Source: Gemmataceae bacterium (GTDB taxonomy: Bacteria; Planctomycetota; Planctomycetia; Gemmatales; Gemmataceae). From it: a stretch of DNA of 64,000 bases. The notes beneath the pieces were generated by a model. The model had not been told where the DNA came from. It ran no database searches and saw only the letters and a program-made list of their open reading frames with translations. Numbering within the stretch: position 1 is the stretch's first letter; every line of letters begins with the position of its first letter. Below, one piece after another: positions 37,045 to 46,639 of the stretch. A program made the position numbers and the translations under genes. The DNA lies in the NCBI GenBank assembly GCA_025055795.1, contig JANWVV010000021.1, forward strand, positions 1 through 64,000, in the 5' to 3' direction.

Positions 37045-40000
37045 TCAGCCTTTGACGGTGTCCGGAGCAAAGCCTCGGCGGAGCTGGTTGATTGTAACAG
37101 TGCGGGGCCAGACGAACTGGAGTAAGTAATCGGGTCCGCCGGCTTTGGAGCCAATACCACTGCGACGAAATCCGCCGAAGGGCTGCCGCTCTACGAGGGC
37201 ACCGGTAATTTTACGGTTAATGTACAGATTGCCCACCCGGAATTCCTGAATAATCCGCTGCAGGCGGGCAGGATGACGACTGTAGCAGCCACCGGTCAGG
37301 GCATAGGGGGTACCGTTGGCAATTCGCAGGGCGTCGTCCAGATCACGGGCCCGTAATACGGCCAGAACCGGCCCGAAAATTTCTTCCTGAGCCAAAGGGG
37401 AATCTTCTGGTACATCGGCAAAGATGGCCGGGCCGACAAAGTAACCCTGCTCCGCCAATGGCCCTACGTCGGCCTGATAGACCAGGCGGGCGTAATGCTG
37501 TGCCTCCGCGATCACCCGCCGCACACGCTGCTGTGCTTCGGCATCAATCAGGGGACCGACAAAGCAGCCCGGGTCATCTGCCGGCGCTATGATTAAACTG
37601 CGCGTCGCCTCGATCAACCGCTCGAGGAGTACCTCATAAAGGGGTTCCAGAATGATGACCCGGGAGCAAGCCGAACATTTCTGACCACTATAACCGAAGG
37701 CGGATTCGACCACCCCTTTAACGGCCTCATCCAAGTCAGCATCGGTATCGACGATAATGGCGTTTTTGCCCCCCATCTCGGCAATAACCCGTTTGACATG
37801 ATCCTGCCCCGGAGGTGTGCGTGCCGCCACCTCGTTAATCCATAAGCCTACCTTCATCGAACCCGTAAAGGTGATGATTGAAACGTCCGGATGTTCCACC
37901 AGCAACGGCCCGATTTCTTCACCGATACCAGGCAGATACTGAACCACACCTGGCGGAACGCCGACTGACTGCAGACAGTCCATCAGTTGAGCGGCCACCA
38001 CGGACGATTGTTCGGCGGGTTTGAGTATAACGGTGTTGCCCGTGACCAGGGCCGCGCTAGCCATGCCCGTGAGGATAGCGAGGGGAAAATTCCAGGGAGC
38101 AATGACCACGGCGACGCCGCGGGGCTCGTAGAAATAAGAATTATCTTCGCCCGCCACGTGACAGGTACGGGGAACTGCTAGGCGAAGCATTTCGCGGGCA
38201 TAGTATTCGCAAAAGTCGATGGCTTCGGCCACGTCGGCATCCGCTTCCCGCCAGGGTTTTCCGGTTTCGTAGATGATCCAGGCTGTGAGTTCCCAACGTC
38301 GGTTGCGTAATTCCGCTGCCAGTCGGCGGAGCAACTCTGCCCGCTGGCGCGCAGGTGTGTCGCGCCAGGCGGGGAAGGCACGCCGGGCCGCAATTACGGC
38401 CTGCTGTACTTCTGTCGCTGAGGCCAGGGCCACCCGCCCCACCACCTCCGCTGTCCGGGAAGGATTGAGACTATCGAGCCATCGGCCCGTGGTCACCGGC
38501 GTGCCGGCCACAACAAGGGGCCAATGGCCACCCAACTGGCTCCGCACCTGCTGCAGAGCGTGCCGTAGCTTCTCACGCACCTCCGCCCGGCTGAAATCAC
38601 TGTGCGGCTCGTTACGGAAAGGTGACCAGTCCGTTGGTAGCCAACGGGGTGTTTGCCCTTCTTGGCTCATTGCAGCACTGCTGAGGGCTGTGTGGGCTAT
38701 CTCTGTTGCCGTAGTGGTCGCTAATGTCGCTCCGTTGCGACCATGCTCTTTCGGGTTCATTAGCAGTATCTCCTCGGCGGTCCCCTCCGCGAACCCTTGG
38801 CGTAAAAACGAATCGTTCGAGGAGTTTTCCAATAACCGACGAACCAGGTAGGCCATACCTGGTAAAAGCTGGCCGAAAGGGGTGTAGATACGCACCCGGC
38901 AACCTAGCGATTGCAGGGCCGCTTGGATCGGCTCACCCATGCCGTGCAACATTTGGAATTCGAAGTGTCGCCAGGGTAACCTCCGGGCCTCGGCCGCTGC
39001 CAACACGTGAGCCATACTCCGGATGTTGTGCGTGCCGAAGGCGGGTCGCAGCCACTGGTGATGGTCTAGAAGGAAGTCGCTCAATTGCTCAAAAGCCAGG
39101 TCACTTTCCCATTTATGGGTATAAACCGGGATGGGCCAACCATTCTGGGTGGCAATCACCGTCTCGTAGTCCCAATACGCCCCTTTGACCAGTCGGATCC
39201 AGATGGGACACTGACGAACTTGCTGGACCCAGTGGAGCAACGCGTGCAGGTCCTGGGGCGTATCGCGGAGGTAAGCTTGCACCGCGATCCCGACGTCGGC
39301 CCAGTCGCGGAAATCCGGCTCTTCCAGCACCTCGCGGAATATGCGTAAAGTCAAATCCTTGACAGCATACTGTTCCATGTCAATGTTGACAAAGGCGCCC
39401 ACCTGCCGAGCTAACGACAGGATGGGACGCAAGCGGGAACGGACAGCCTGGCTGACTGCTTCGGGATTAATCGGATCGAATTGGCTATAGAGAGCCGAGA
39501 GCTTGACCGAAACATTCAGGCGTGGGATCGGTCCGGATTCATCGGCATCCACCCGGGGGTCAGGGGGCCAGGAAGCCACAGCCGAGGCCAGGCCACGTAT
39601 CAGCTCCAGATATTGTTTTTGCACCGCATCGGCCTCCGCTTCCGTCAAGGTTGCCTCACCGAGCAGATCGAGGGTAAAGGCCAGATGGCGGCGTCGCAGG
39701 GCCTGCAAGGTAGTCAGCGCTTCGCTGATAGTGGTGCCGGCGATGAAGCGGCGGGCCAGGCGTCGTGTCCCCCAGCGGGCAGCTAATGCCGTCAGGGCTG
39801 CGAGCAAACCCCGGCGGGGCCACACCGATAGCAGTGGAAGCAACCCCGCCGGCAGATCGTCACGGGCTTCCTCCAGATACTGCAACAAGTGGTCGGTCAC
39901 GTCCTCTGGAGTGCCTAGCGTGGGCAGAGTGTCCACAAAACGAAACAACTGCACTTTCAAAGCAGGATGATGAAGACCGACGCGCAGTAGCTGGTCATCC

Positions 40001-40152
40001 CACCAGGAACGTGATAGAGGCAATGGAGCATACTGCTCCAGACGTGCAAATAGTTCTCGCCCCCATTGTTGTGTTCGCCGTTCAATCGTGTCAGTACACA
40101 GGACAGGGGTAACATCGCGGCCCATCAGAGCTAGTCCTGCGAATAGGTACAA
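37045..40152 (-). CDS. putA: Bifunctional proline dehydrogenase / P5C dehydrogenase (PutA-type)
   Basis: This 1035-residue enzyme oxidises proline to glutamate: FAD-dependent proline dehydrogenase then NAD-dependent glutamate-semialdehyde dehydrogenase. The ProDH barrel (about 130-480) shows RLNVSVKLSAL, INIDMEQYAVKDLTLRIF-like VNIDMEQYAVKD, and WIRLVKGAYWDYE and FGTHNIRSMAHVL. The aldehyde dehydrogenase half has VIAPWNFPLAI, the Glu motif IAEMGGKNAI and the catalytic Cys in GYSGQKCSACSR, plus EEIFGPVLAV. No N-terminal DNA-binding ribbon-helix-helix is present, unlike E. coli PutA, so self-regulation is not expected. The length fits short PutA forms. The start is ATG 40152 or ATG 40125; neither has a strong ribosome binding site. 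It is transcribed alone. Confidence 0.95.
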   Translation of the reverse strand: MYLFAGLALMGRDVTPVLCTDTIERRTQQWGRELFARLEQYAPLPLSRSWWDDQLLRVGLHHPALKVQLFRFVDTLPTLGTPEDVTDHLLQYLEEARDDLPAGLLPLLSVWPRRGLLAALTALAARWGTRRLARRFIAGTTISEALTTLQALRRRHLAFTLDLLGEATLTEAEADAVQKQYLELIRGLASAVASWPPDPRVDADESGPIPRLNVSVKLSALYSQFDPINPEAVSQAVRSRLRPILSLARQVGAFVNIDMEQYAVKDLTLRIFREVLEEPDFRDWADVGIAVQAYLRDTPQDLHALLHWVQQVRQCPIWIRLVKGAYWDYETVIATQNGWPIPVYTHKWESDLAFEQLSDFLLDHHQWLRPAFGTHNIRSMAHVLAAAEARRLPWRHFEFQMLHGMGEPIQAALQSLGCRVRIYTPFGQLLPGMAYLVRRLLENSSNDSFLRQGFAEGTAEEILLMNPKEHGRNGATLATTTATEIAHTALSSAAMSQEGQTPRWLPTDWSPFRNEPHSDFSRAEVREKLRHALQQVRSQLGGHWPLVVAGTPVTTGRWLDSLNPSRTAEVVGRVALASATEVQQAVIAARRAFPAWRDTPARQRAELLRRLAAELRNRRWELTAWIIYETGKPWREADADVAEAIDFCEYYAREMLRLAVPRTCHVAGEDNSYFYEPRGVAVVIAPWNFPLAILTGMASAALVTGNTVILKPAEQSSVVAAQLMDCLQSVGVPPGVVQYLPGIGEEIGPLLVEHPDVSIITFTGSMKVGLWINEVAARTPPGQDHVKRVIAEMGGKNAIIVDTDADLDEAVKGVVESAFGYSGQKCSACSRVIILEPLYEVLLERLIEATRSLIIAPADDPGCFVGPLIDAEAQQRVRRVIAEAQHYARLVYQADVGPLAEQGYFVGPAIFADVPEDSPLAQEEIFGPVLAVLRARDLDDALRIANGTPYALTGGCYSRHPARLQRIIQEFRVGNLYINRKITGALVERQPFGGFRRSGIGSKAGGPDYLLQFVWPRTVTINQLRRGFAPDTVKG

Positions 40153-40314
40153 CTACCCGTTTACCAGTCCCGTCTATCTGATCCGACTACCCCCAGCGGT
40201 ATCCTCCCCTCCGATTAACATCCAATTGTAAGACAGATATGCTTCGTTGTAGCATGACCAGCAACGGGATTGGTACATTCATTCATAGTCACCATTATTG
40301 TACGAGTGCGAATC

Positions 40315-41169
40315 ATGAGGATCGACAAAATTGGCCGGTTTATTGTCCTGGAAACGCTGGGAGGGGGTGCACACAGTAGTGTGCTCCGTATCCGCCGGGA
40401 GGAAGACGGCCGGGAATACGTTCTCAAATTGATCTCAATTGACGAGCCGGAAGATCGCAAATACCTGGAACAGGCACAACATGAATGGCGTGTCGGGCAG
40501 ATGCTCAATCATCCCAATCTGGTCAAGGTATACACGCTGGAGGTGGAAAAAGGCTGGTTTACTGGTCCTAAAAAGGCCCGTCTGCTGATCGAATATGCCC
40601 CCGGCACCCCAATGGATAAACTACCCTTGCTGCGCATGCCCAAACTGCTGCGAGTCCTGGAGCGGATCGCCGACGCTCTGACCCACATGCACAAACAAGG
40701 GGTGTACCATGGTGACATCAAACCCGGAAACATCATCTACGACCGGGGAACACGCGTCAAGGTGATCGACTACGGCCTGGCCTGGATCAAGGGCGAGGGT
40801 AAAAACCGGGTGCAAGGCACCCCGGAATACATGGCCCCCGAGACCGTCGAACACAAAATCATCAACGAGCGCACCGACATCTACAACTTCGGGGCCACCA
40901 TGTATCGCCTGACCACCTTACAGCTACCCCCTTGCTGGGTTCCTCCGGAAGGAGGATTACCCCTGAATGCCCGCTTGTTCCTCGAGCAACTCAAACCGGT
41001 CCGCTCGATCAATCCCTTGGTGCCGGAACGCCTGGCCGATCTGATCCATGCCTGCCTGCACCCCAACGCTCACAAGCGACCAGAGCGGATGAGCGTAGTA
41101 CAAGGCATCCTCGACGAACTGGCTGATGCCGCCGCCGCTCAGATCGATCCCGCCGAACTTGAAGAGTAA
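40315..41169 (+). CDS. Serine/threonine protein kinase, cytoplasmic
   Basis: A 284-residue Hanks-type kinase fills nearly the whole protein with no membrane segment or sensor domain. The Gly loop is LGGGAHSSV, the ATP-binding Lys is Lys38 in YVLKLI, the catalytic loop is HGDIKPGNI (Asp134), the DFG motif reads DYG (152-154), and the activation-loop end is GTPEYMAPE. Catalytic residues are intact. The HGD in place of HRD removes the arginine that usually reads activation-loop phosphorylation, suggesting constitutive activity. ATG 40315 gives the family's natural start; the frame is open to 40270. No partner is adjacent. Confidence 0.92.
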   Translation: MRIDKIGRFIVLETLGGGAHSSVLRIRREEDGREYVLKLISIDEPEDRKYLEQAQHEWRVGQMLNHPNLVKVYTLEVEKGWFTGPKKARLLIEYAPGTPMDKLPLLRMPKLLRVLERIADALTHMHKQGVYHGDIKPGNIIYDRGTRVKVIDYGLAWIKGEGKNRVQGTPEYMAPETVEHKIINERTDIYNFGATMYRLTTLQLPPCWVPPEGGLPLNARLFLEQLKPVRSINPLVPERLADLIHACLHPNAHKRPERMSVVQGILDELADAAAAQIDPAELEE

Positions 41170-41359
41170 TAGATGGTAACGTTGTTACCTTGACTAGTGC
41201 CTGAAGTTAACGTCATTTCGGCGACCACCCCTCCGTCCGTCACCGGCTGGCAGTATTGCTCCACATCAGCAGTGGACACCCCTTGGTGCAGTTGGCCGGA
41301 TTAGTTACTGGTGCCGCTCTGACCTGGAAGCTGCAACGGCGCTTGGAATGCCGGGTTTC

Positions 41360-42130
41360 TCAAACTTGCTTGAGGGGGATTACAGGCCTTCTGTGAGAAA
41401 CCATCTTGGAAAAAGAAACAGTGCGATTGTCGCGCACTGCGACGGCTTCCATGATCCAGCGATTGACCTGACGGAGCACCTCAGGATGATACGGGGTCGA
41501 ATAAGGGAATGCATTCCACTGCAGCATGACACCCGCTTGGGTTAAGGAGCGTGTCAGGTGACGGCGGAAAGAAAGCGGAGGGGCTAGCCAGGTGGGATAG
41601 CCGACAAAGATACGCAGATCCGGCCACAGAGAGGACGCCGGCAACTGAACCAGTGAATCGGCAGGGGGATGAAGAAGGATTAGTCCCACGGGCAATCCTT
41701 GACACTGCACGGCCAGGCGAACGGCCACGGCCGCGGAATGCCCAATGCTCACAACGTGGAGACTTTGGGAAAGATGGGGAAAATGCCTATAAGCGGCCTC
41801 TAGCAAGCGACGGAGATAAGCGATTTCGTCAGTCGGGTTATCCGACCATGCATAGCGTGGTCGGCCAAAAGCATCGGAAGGCAATGCAAGCGAACCACGG
41901 GGACAAACAACGATGTAATTGCGGCTGCTCAAGGCGGGGACGTGGGCGAGGGGTTCCCATGGGTCACTGCCGGTGTCATGGAGCACCACTACCAGCGGAT
42001 AGGCATACTGGGGCTGGTATTCGATCGGCACGAAAAGGTGACCTCGCCGGTGTGGCCACCCTGCTACAGCAAGGGCGTTGGGACCGGTTGGCTTGTGACG
42101 GCGGTACCGTTGAGGGGAATCGTCCGGCAT
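41360..42130 (-). CDS. Alpha/beta hydrolase (esterase/phospholipase-like)
   Basis: The 256-residue protein has an alpha/beta hydrolase core. A strand YPLVVVLHDTGSDPWE provides the oxyanion region, VVCPRGSLALPS follows, and the nucleophile elbow is GHSAA. A charge-relay His is likely in TPYHPEVL near the C-terminus. The start PDDSPQRYRRHKPTGPNALAVAGWP lacks a signal peptide, so it appears cytoplasmic. Its organisation resembles PHB-depolymerase/predicted esterases (for example the YtaP/dienelactone-like group), but the substrate is unknown. It is convergent with the upstream kinase gene. Confidence 0.78.
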   Translation of the reverse strand: MPDDSPQRYRRHKPTGPNALAVAGWPHRRGHLFVPIEYQPQYAYPLVVVLHDTGSDPWEPLAHVPALSSRNYIVVCPRGSLALPSDAFGRPRYAWSDNPTDEIAYLRRLLEAAYRHFPHLSQSLHVVSIGHSAAVAVRLAVQCQGLPVGLILLHPPADSLVQLPASSLWPDLRIFVGYPTWLAPPLSFRRHLTRSLTQAGVMLQWNAFPYSTPYHPEVLRQVNRWIMEAVAVRDNRTVSFSKMVSHRRPVIPLKQV

Positions 42131-42678
42131 GGATCAATCCCTGCACGTTGTCGCTGGGCATCCCACAGCGGAAGGAAGGACAGCGGCCACGCCCAATGTC
42201 CCCCGCGCTGAAGGGTGTGCGACAACTCTACGTTGAGTTACGCCGGCATTCAAGGCAAACAGGCAACTTCTTGAGGAAAAAATTGCCTTACCGGCTCATC
42301 TCCCGCACGATTACTCCGACTACACATAATGCAGTGGAATGGGAAAACAGCACGAAGTCAACCAGCCTTGGCGGCTACAACGGCTTTTTGTCCTCTGAGG
42401 CCCTCGGGCGCGCGGAGCATCTGGCCAGATCGATGCTTTCCGTGCATTCCCGGCGCCTGACACAACCGGATTAACACACATACCCGGACGGCGTTTCGGC
42501 TGACAAAGTCTCCTCCGTGCCCCCGACGCGTGGCCGTGCCGTAACCAGCCGCCCCAGACCGTCAGTTACAGGATTTGGTCCACTGGTCAGGATCACCATC
42601 AATCACAATATCTTGACCGGTGTCTGCCGGCGATTAATCGAAGCGTTCGGGACAGGGACCAAGGCCGACGCTGCCGGG
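42131..42678. other. Intergenic region
   Basis: About 550 bases between the alpha/beta hydrolase start and the APS kinase stop codon. I see no gene, RNA or clear repeat. The plus-strand open frame crossing this part (ending about 42474) is the reverse shadow of the hydrolase and not protein-like. Confidence 0.4.
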
Positions 42679-43377
42679 CTATCGCGGATCGATCAGGCCT
42701 TGTTCCTGCAGATAGTTGACAATCATAGCGATGCCTTCTTCCACGGTCTGGCGGGAAGCGTCGTAGGTTAATTCCGGTTGGAGCGGCGGCTCGTAGGGGT
42801 CGTCCACACCAGTGAACCCCATGCCCTTACCCGCGGCCAAGGCCGCCCGTGCCTGCTGATATAGACCTTTAGGATCGCGTTGCTCACACCATTCAATGGG
42901 TGTACAGACGTAAATCTCGATGAAGGGAAGTGGCCCGCTTTTGTTCTGCTGATGGATACGCCGGACCGCGTCGCGATCCTTGCGGTACGGGCTGATGAAA
43001 CTTGTTAGCGCGAATAACCCTGCATCGGCAAACAAGCGGGCGACCTCGCCAATGCGGCGGATGTTTTCTTCCCGGTCGGCGGCGCTGAATCCCAGGCCAA
43101 AGCGTCGGGCCTGCTCTTCGGAGTAGCCCCGCGTTTCCATGAGAATTTTCGGCCCGGCATTCAGCCCGAATCGGATGTTATCCCCATCCAAGACATAAGC
43201 TGCGTGTCCCCGCTGGATCAGCACTTGTTCCAAGGCCACCGCCAAGGTACTTTTGCCCGAGCCGGACAAACCCGTAAACCACAGGGTACCGCCACTTTGC
43301 CGCAACAGGGCCCGACGCTCCTGACGCGTCACCGTGCCTGGATGATAAAAAATCTGTGTGGGCTGTATTGGCTCCAT
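42679..43377 (-). CDS. cysC: Adenylylsulfate (APS) kinase
   Basis: CysC phosphorylates adenosine 5'-phosphosulfate to PAPS in sulfate activation. The 232-residue protein has Walker [20 protein letters not shown], then [32 protein letters not shown], and the tail [26 protein letters not shown] and [11 protein letters not shown], all classic. The start at ATG 43377 has GGAAGGAG directly upstream. No cysN/cysD sulfurylase or other sulfur genes lie within view. The PAPS may serve sulfation of surface polysaccharides, which is an inference. Confidence 0.95.
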   Translation of the reverse strand: MEPIQPTQIFYHPGTVTRQERRALLRQSGGTLWFTGLSGSGKSTLAVALEQVLIQRGHAAYVLDGDNIRFGLNAGPKILMETRGYSEEQARRFGLGFSAADREENIRRIGEVARLFADAGLFALTSFISPYRKDRDAVRRIHQQNKSGPLPFIEIYVCTPIEWCEQRDPKGLYQQARAALAAGKGMGFTGVDDPYEPPLQPELTYDASRQTVEEGIAMIVNYLQEQGLIDPR

Positions 43378-43561
43378 GACTCCTTCCCTTCCTTGCTTCG
43401 TATCTGCCAGCACCTAGACACGCATATTAGTCAACGGAACTTTTGTTTTAGGCCCGGGGGAAGGTATTGTCCGGCACAAACAGCATGTCGGATTGTCGGA
43501 TAAACTGTCAAACTCGAGGTTGATTCGTCCCCGTTTTACGCAGGATCAGGTCGATGCAGAG

Positions 43562-44635
43562 CTAGGGAGTGGCCACCCGGAACTCCACGGGGGAAGAAGG
43601 GGCACTCCGTCGGCCGCGGGCATCGCTGACCTCTACCGTGGCCGTGTACACCCCCGGTTGCTCCGGTACCGGAAAGGCACACAACAGGTAATAATCCCGG
43701 ACCGGTCCGCGGGTATAACGTTTTTCCTCGAACCGCATCACGGTCACCCTTTGGCGGGGATCAGCCGGATCGGGCATGGCAACTGTCTGCCCTTTCGCAT
43801 CGCAGATCCGCACCGACGCCTGAGCCTGGATTAGCCATGTTTCTCCCCGGGGACCTTTCGCCGGCTGGCCATTGATGTTGCTGACTTCGATGTACAATTG
43901 AGCCAGATCGCCCGGACGGTACGGGATATTGGCTGGCCAGGGCTCGTAGCGACGATAACCGTGGACAGGATGACAAAAGGCAACTGTGCCTAAACGAAGG
44001 GCGGCGAATCCTTCCAATCGCTCAGCCAGGGCTTGGAGCTGTCCTGCCAGCTCAGCAGCACTGGCTGGATCTTTCCGCCAGTGAATAGCCGCTCCGCTAC
44101 TGAGAATGGGTAACAGAGCCAGAACAAAATCCTGGTTATCGGTCTCGAGCATGGCTACAGCTTGCAGGGCACGTTCCGGCTTCCCCTCAATATGAGCGCG
44201 GACGGCGGCCAGCAGCGGAGGATCCGGCATAGTTGCGTGGCCGGTGGTCCAGCAGGGTAACAGGGCTGGTTCAGTTGGAGTTCCCGTCGTAGTGGCACCG
44301 CCGACCGGCTGAGGCAGCTCCGGTGTCTCTGGCTGGGAAGATCCAGACGATACGGGTGCGGGAATGGCTAGCGGTCCATTTTCAGCCCGACGAACCACCT
44401 CGCCCGGCCGCCGCGGATAACTGGCAAACTCCGAGAGTCCTGGTGGCCGATCGGCCACCGGGTCAGACCCATCCAGAGGACGGGCACTGCCGGTTGTCTG
44501 CTCATGTCGCTCCGATTGGTGCAATAGTCCACAGGCGGGCACGGACGCTCCCCCGATCAGCACGGCCACTAGCCAGGCACACTGCCGCGACGCGTTCCAG
44601 AGCTGTCCGCGAGGAGCTTCCGCCATCACTGCCAC
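43562..44635 (-). CDS. Secreted or lipoprotein-like hypothetical protein
   Basis: I do not recognise this 357-residue protein. The N-terminus (AWLVAVLIGGASVPAC) looks like a signal peptide, possibly with a lipobox (VPAC, weak because of Pro). A Pro/Ser/Thr-rich linker follows (about 50-140). The C-terminal half is partly helical (PASAAELAGQLQALAERLEGFAALR) and then beta-rich, with YRPGDLAQLYIEVSNINGQP and YTATVEVSDARGRRSAPSSPVEF, phrases like an immunoglobulin-type fold. A second in-frame ATG lies at 44626. It is transcribed alone, 185 bases upstream of cysC's start on the same strand. Confidence 0.65.
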   Translation of the reverse strand: MAVMAEAPRGQLWNASRQCAWLVAVLIGGASVPACGLLHQSERHEQTTGSARPLDGSDPVADRPPGLSEFASYPRRPGEVVRRAENGPLAIPAPVSSGSSQPETPELPQPVGGATTTGTPTEPALLPCWTTGHATMPDPPLLAAVRAHIEGKPERALQAVAMLETDNQDFVLALLPILSSGAAIHWRKDPASAAELAGQLQALAERLEGFAALRLGTVAFCHPVHGYRRYEPWPANIPYRPGDLAQLYIEVSNINGQPAKGPRGETWLIQAQASVRICDAKGQTVAMPDPADPRQRVTVMRFEEKRYTRGPVRDYYLLCAFPVPEQPGVYTATVEVSDARGRRSAPSSPVEFRVATP

Positions 44636-45237
44636 AACCGCTTACCACCTCTAGCCCGTTCCTGAGCGAACTGACTGCCGTTTCGTCCTGATCATCGCGT
44701 TCCGCCGCCGCTTTCATAACCGCAACAGCCTCCGGCGCCAAGCTGGCCTCTGCGGATCGCGCGGCTTCGGTCACTACTCGCCATCAGTATGCAGTAACTA
44801 CGCCAGGTGCATTTACTTTGGGTAATGGCAACCAGCCCCGTTCCGACATTTCAAAAAACCACTTTCCCTGCCCTGATCAGTACGATTCGACCGGGCTCGA
44901 AAACGATCTGACCACGAGTAACTTTGTTCCCTGATTTGCTATCTAGTCCAGATGGGGTAACCAAAACGGTGAACGGAGCCAGCCAACCACTCTTTTTTAC
45001 CAGGCTTGCCGTGTTTATCACTGGGAAGGGCCGCCGTGTGGAAGCTGTTGTATGTCGTTGGGGCTGGTGGAGTTAGAACAATACAAATGGGACAGGCAAG
45101 GCGGAGTGCCTCTGGAGCCGGGGATGACAAGTAGATACCCCGGCGTCTCAAGGCTAGGACACCGATTTCTGACAGCATAGTCGGGCAAGGATTGCTACAA
45201 TAAGGGACGGTCAGGGGGACTCGTACCGGATAGCCTC
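44636..45237. other. Intergenic region between divergent genes
   Basis: About 600 bases between the divergent secreted-protein and ROK kinase genes. A minus-strand open frame (44939-45178, 79 codons) has weak support and I do not call it. No hairpin or riboswitch-like element was recognised. Confidence 0.4.
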
Positions 45238-46233
45238 ATGGTGAATCGCATGGGCACTCGCATGAGTACAGGTTATTGGCTCGGTGTCGACCTAGGGGGC
45301 ACCAAGATACTGACAGGGCTGTTCGATCAGGACATGAAGCTGATCGCTCGGTCCAAGCAACCCACAGCCGCGGAGGGAGGACCAGCGGCGGTGATCGGTC
45401 GACTGGTTCAAGGAATTGAAGCCATTTTGAAGGAAGCAGGGGTGGAAGTACATCAGGTCCGCGGCATGGGGATTGGCGTGCCGGGACAGGTGGAGATCGG
45501 CACCACCCGGGTCCGGTACGCCCCCAATCTCGACTGGAAGGACGTCGATATCAAACCCCTTCTCCCCGCTCATTGGCCTTGGCCGGTACTAGTGGAAAAT
45601 GATGTCCGGATGGGAACCTGGGGCGAATACACTTACGGAGCGGCCCGGGGCGCCCGCCACGTCTTGGGAGTTTTCGTGGGCACCGGCGTTGGTGGGGGCC
45701 TGATCCTAGATGGCAAACTGTATACAGGTTTCAACGGCAATGCCGGCGAATTCGGGAATCTGGTCGTGCACTGGCGTCAGGGCACCATTTTGGAACATAT
45801 CGCTGGACGCAAATACATGATGAAGCGGGCAAAAGACATCCTGGACGACTCGCCCAAGCGGGTCCGCAAGGAATGGAAGGGGATTGATCTGGCCCACGTC
45901 CGCAGCTCACAACTCGCTGAATTTTACCAGCGGGACGATCCCGTCGCTGTTCAGCTGGTGGACGATGCCGCCCGGGCTTTGGGCGCGGCGATCGGTGGTA
46001 TTGTCAACTTCCTCAATCCGGAGGTGATTGTCATCGGCGGCGGAGTTACCATGGCCTTGGGCGACAGTTTCATCGAACGCATCTGGGAGATCGCCCGTCG
46101 CTATACCTTGCCTTACGCCGCCGACGGTGTTCGCTGCGTCATGGCAGCTCTAGGCGACGACTCCGGCATCATCGGCAGTGCTGCCTACGCACAAGCCAGC
46201 CTCCGTCTGACTACCGCTGCCGAAGTCGCCTGA
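45238..46233 (+). CDS. ROK family sugar kinase (glucokinase-like)
   Basis: This 331-residue cytoplasmic protein phosphorylates a hexose or related sugar with ATP. It has DLGGTK (phosphate 1 motif), GIGVPGQVE, VENDVRMGTWGEYTYGAARG, and GTGVGGGLILDGKLYTG (phosphate 2). The usual ROK GE-x-GH sugar-contact motif reads GEFGN, and the zinc motif CxCGxxGCxE is replaced by HWRQGTILEHIAGRKY, with no Cys in that stretch. The fold remains clear. Those two changes leave the sugar uncertain. ATG 45238 or 45262 are both possible starts. It is a single gene. Confidence 0.88.
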   Translation: MVNRMGTRMSTGYWLGVDLGGTKILTGLFDQDMKLIARSKQPTAAEGGPAAVIGRLVQGIEAILKEAGVEVHQVRGMGIGVPGQVEIGTTRVRYAPNLDWKDVDIKPLLPAHWPWPVLVENDVRMGTWGEYTYGAARGARHVLGVFVGTGVGGGLILDGKLYTGFNGNAGEFGNLVVHWRQGTILEHIAGRKYMMKRAKDILDDSPKRVRKEWKGIDLAHVRSSQLAEFYQRDDPVAVQLVDDAARALGAAIGGIVNFLNPEVIVIGGGVTMALGDSFIERIWEIARRYTLPYAADGVRCVMAALGDDSGIIGSAAYAQASLRLTTAAEVA

Positions 46234-46639
46234 AGGTCTTCCAAGTCTTCTGACTCAACGCCTCTTGAATTTCACCCTTCCTATCATAACTCGTCTTGTT
46301 TAACGTCTGAGCAATCGGATTTTTGTTCATTAGAAGGTCACTATTACCAACTAGCTCGTTGGCTTGCCATCTCTTTTGCGCCGTGTTCGTGTTTTAGTAA
46401 GCTGCACACAGCACGACTTTGGGTGATGGCGGTTGGATTGTCGGATGACGCACTTGATCACACTGTGCATCGGGACTTAATGCAGATGTGGCCCTTGGAC
46501 CCAAACCACGCCGTGTACCTCAGACCCTTTCGATGAATAATGCTGTGGCGAGCGGTGCTGCAATTCCCTATTTTCCCGTAGCTGAGCGGGAACGTACAAT
46601 ACATATAGACCTTTGAAACCTCGTAAGCGGACTTGCAAT
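46234..46639. other. Intergenic region upstream of the phosphatase gene
   Basis: About 400 bases, AT-richer than its surroundings. TACAAT with TATAGA close by (about 46594-46608) could hold a -10 element for the next gene, but no matching -35 was found. No gene seen. Confidence 0.35.

Noticed and set aside
44939-45178. 79-codon minus-strand ORF upstream of the ROK kinase
   Set aside because: No ribosome binding site or family motif. It sits in the likely promoter region of the divergent ROK gene.
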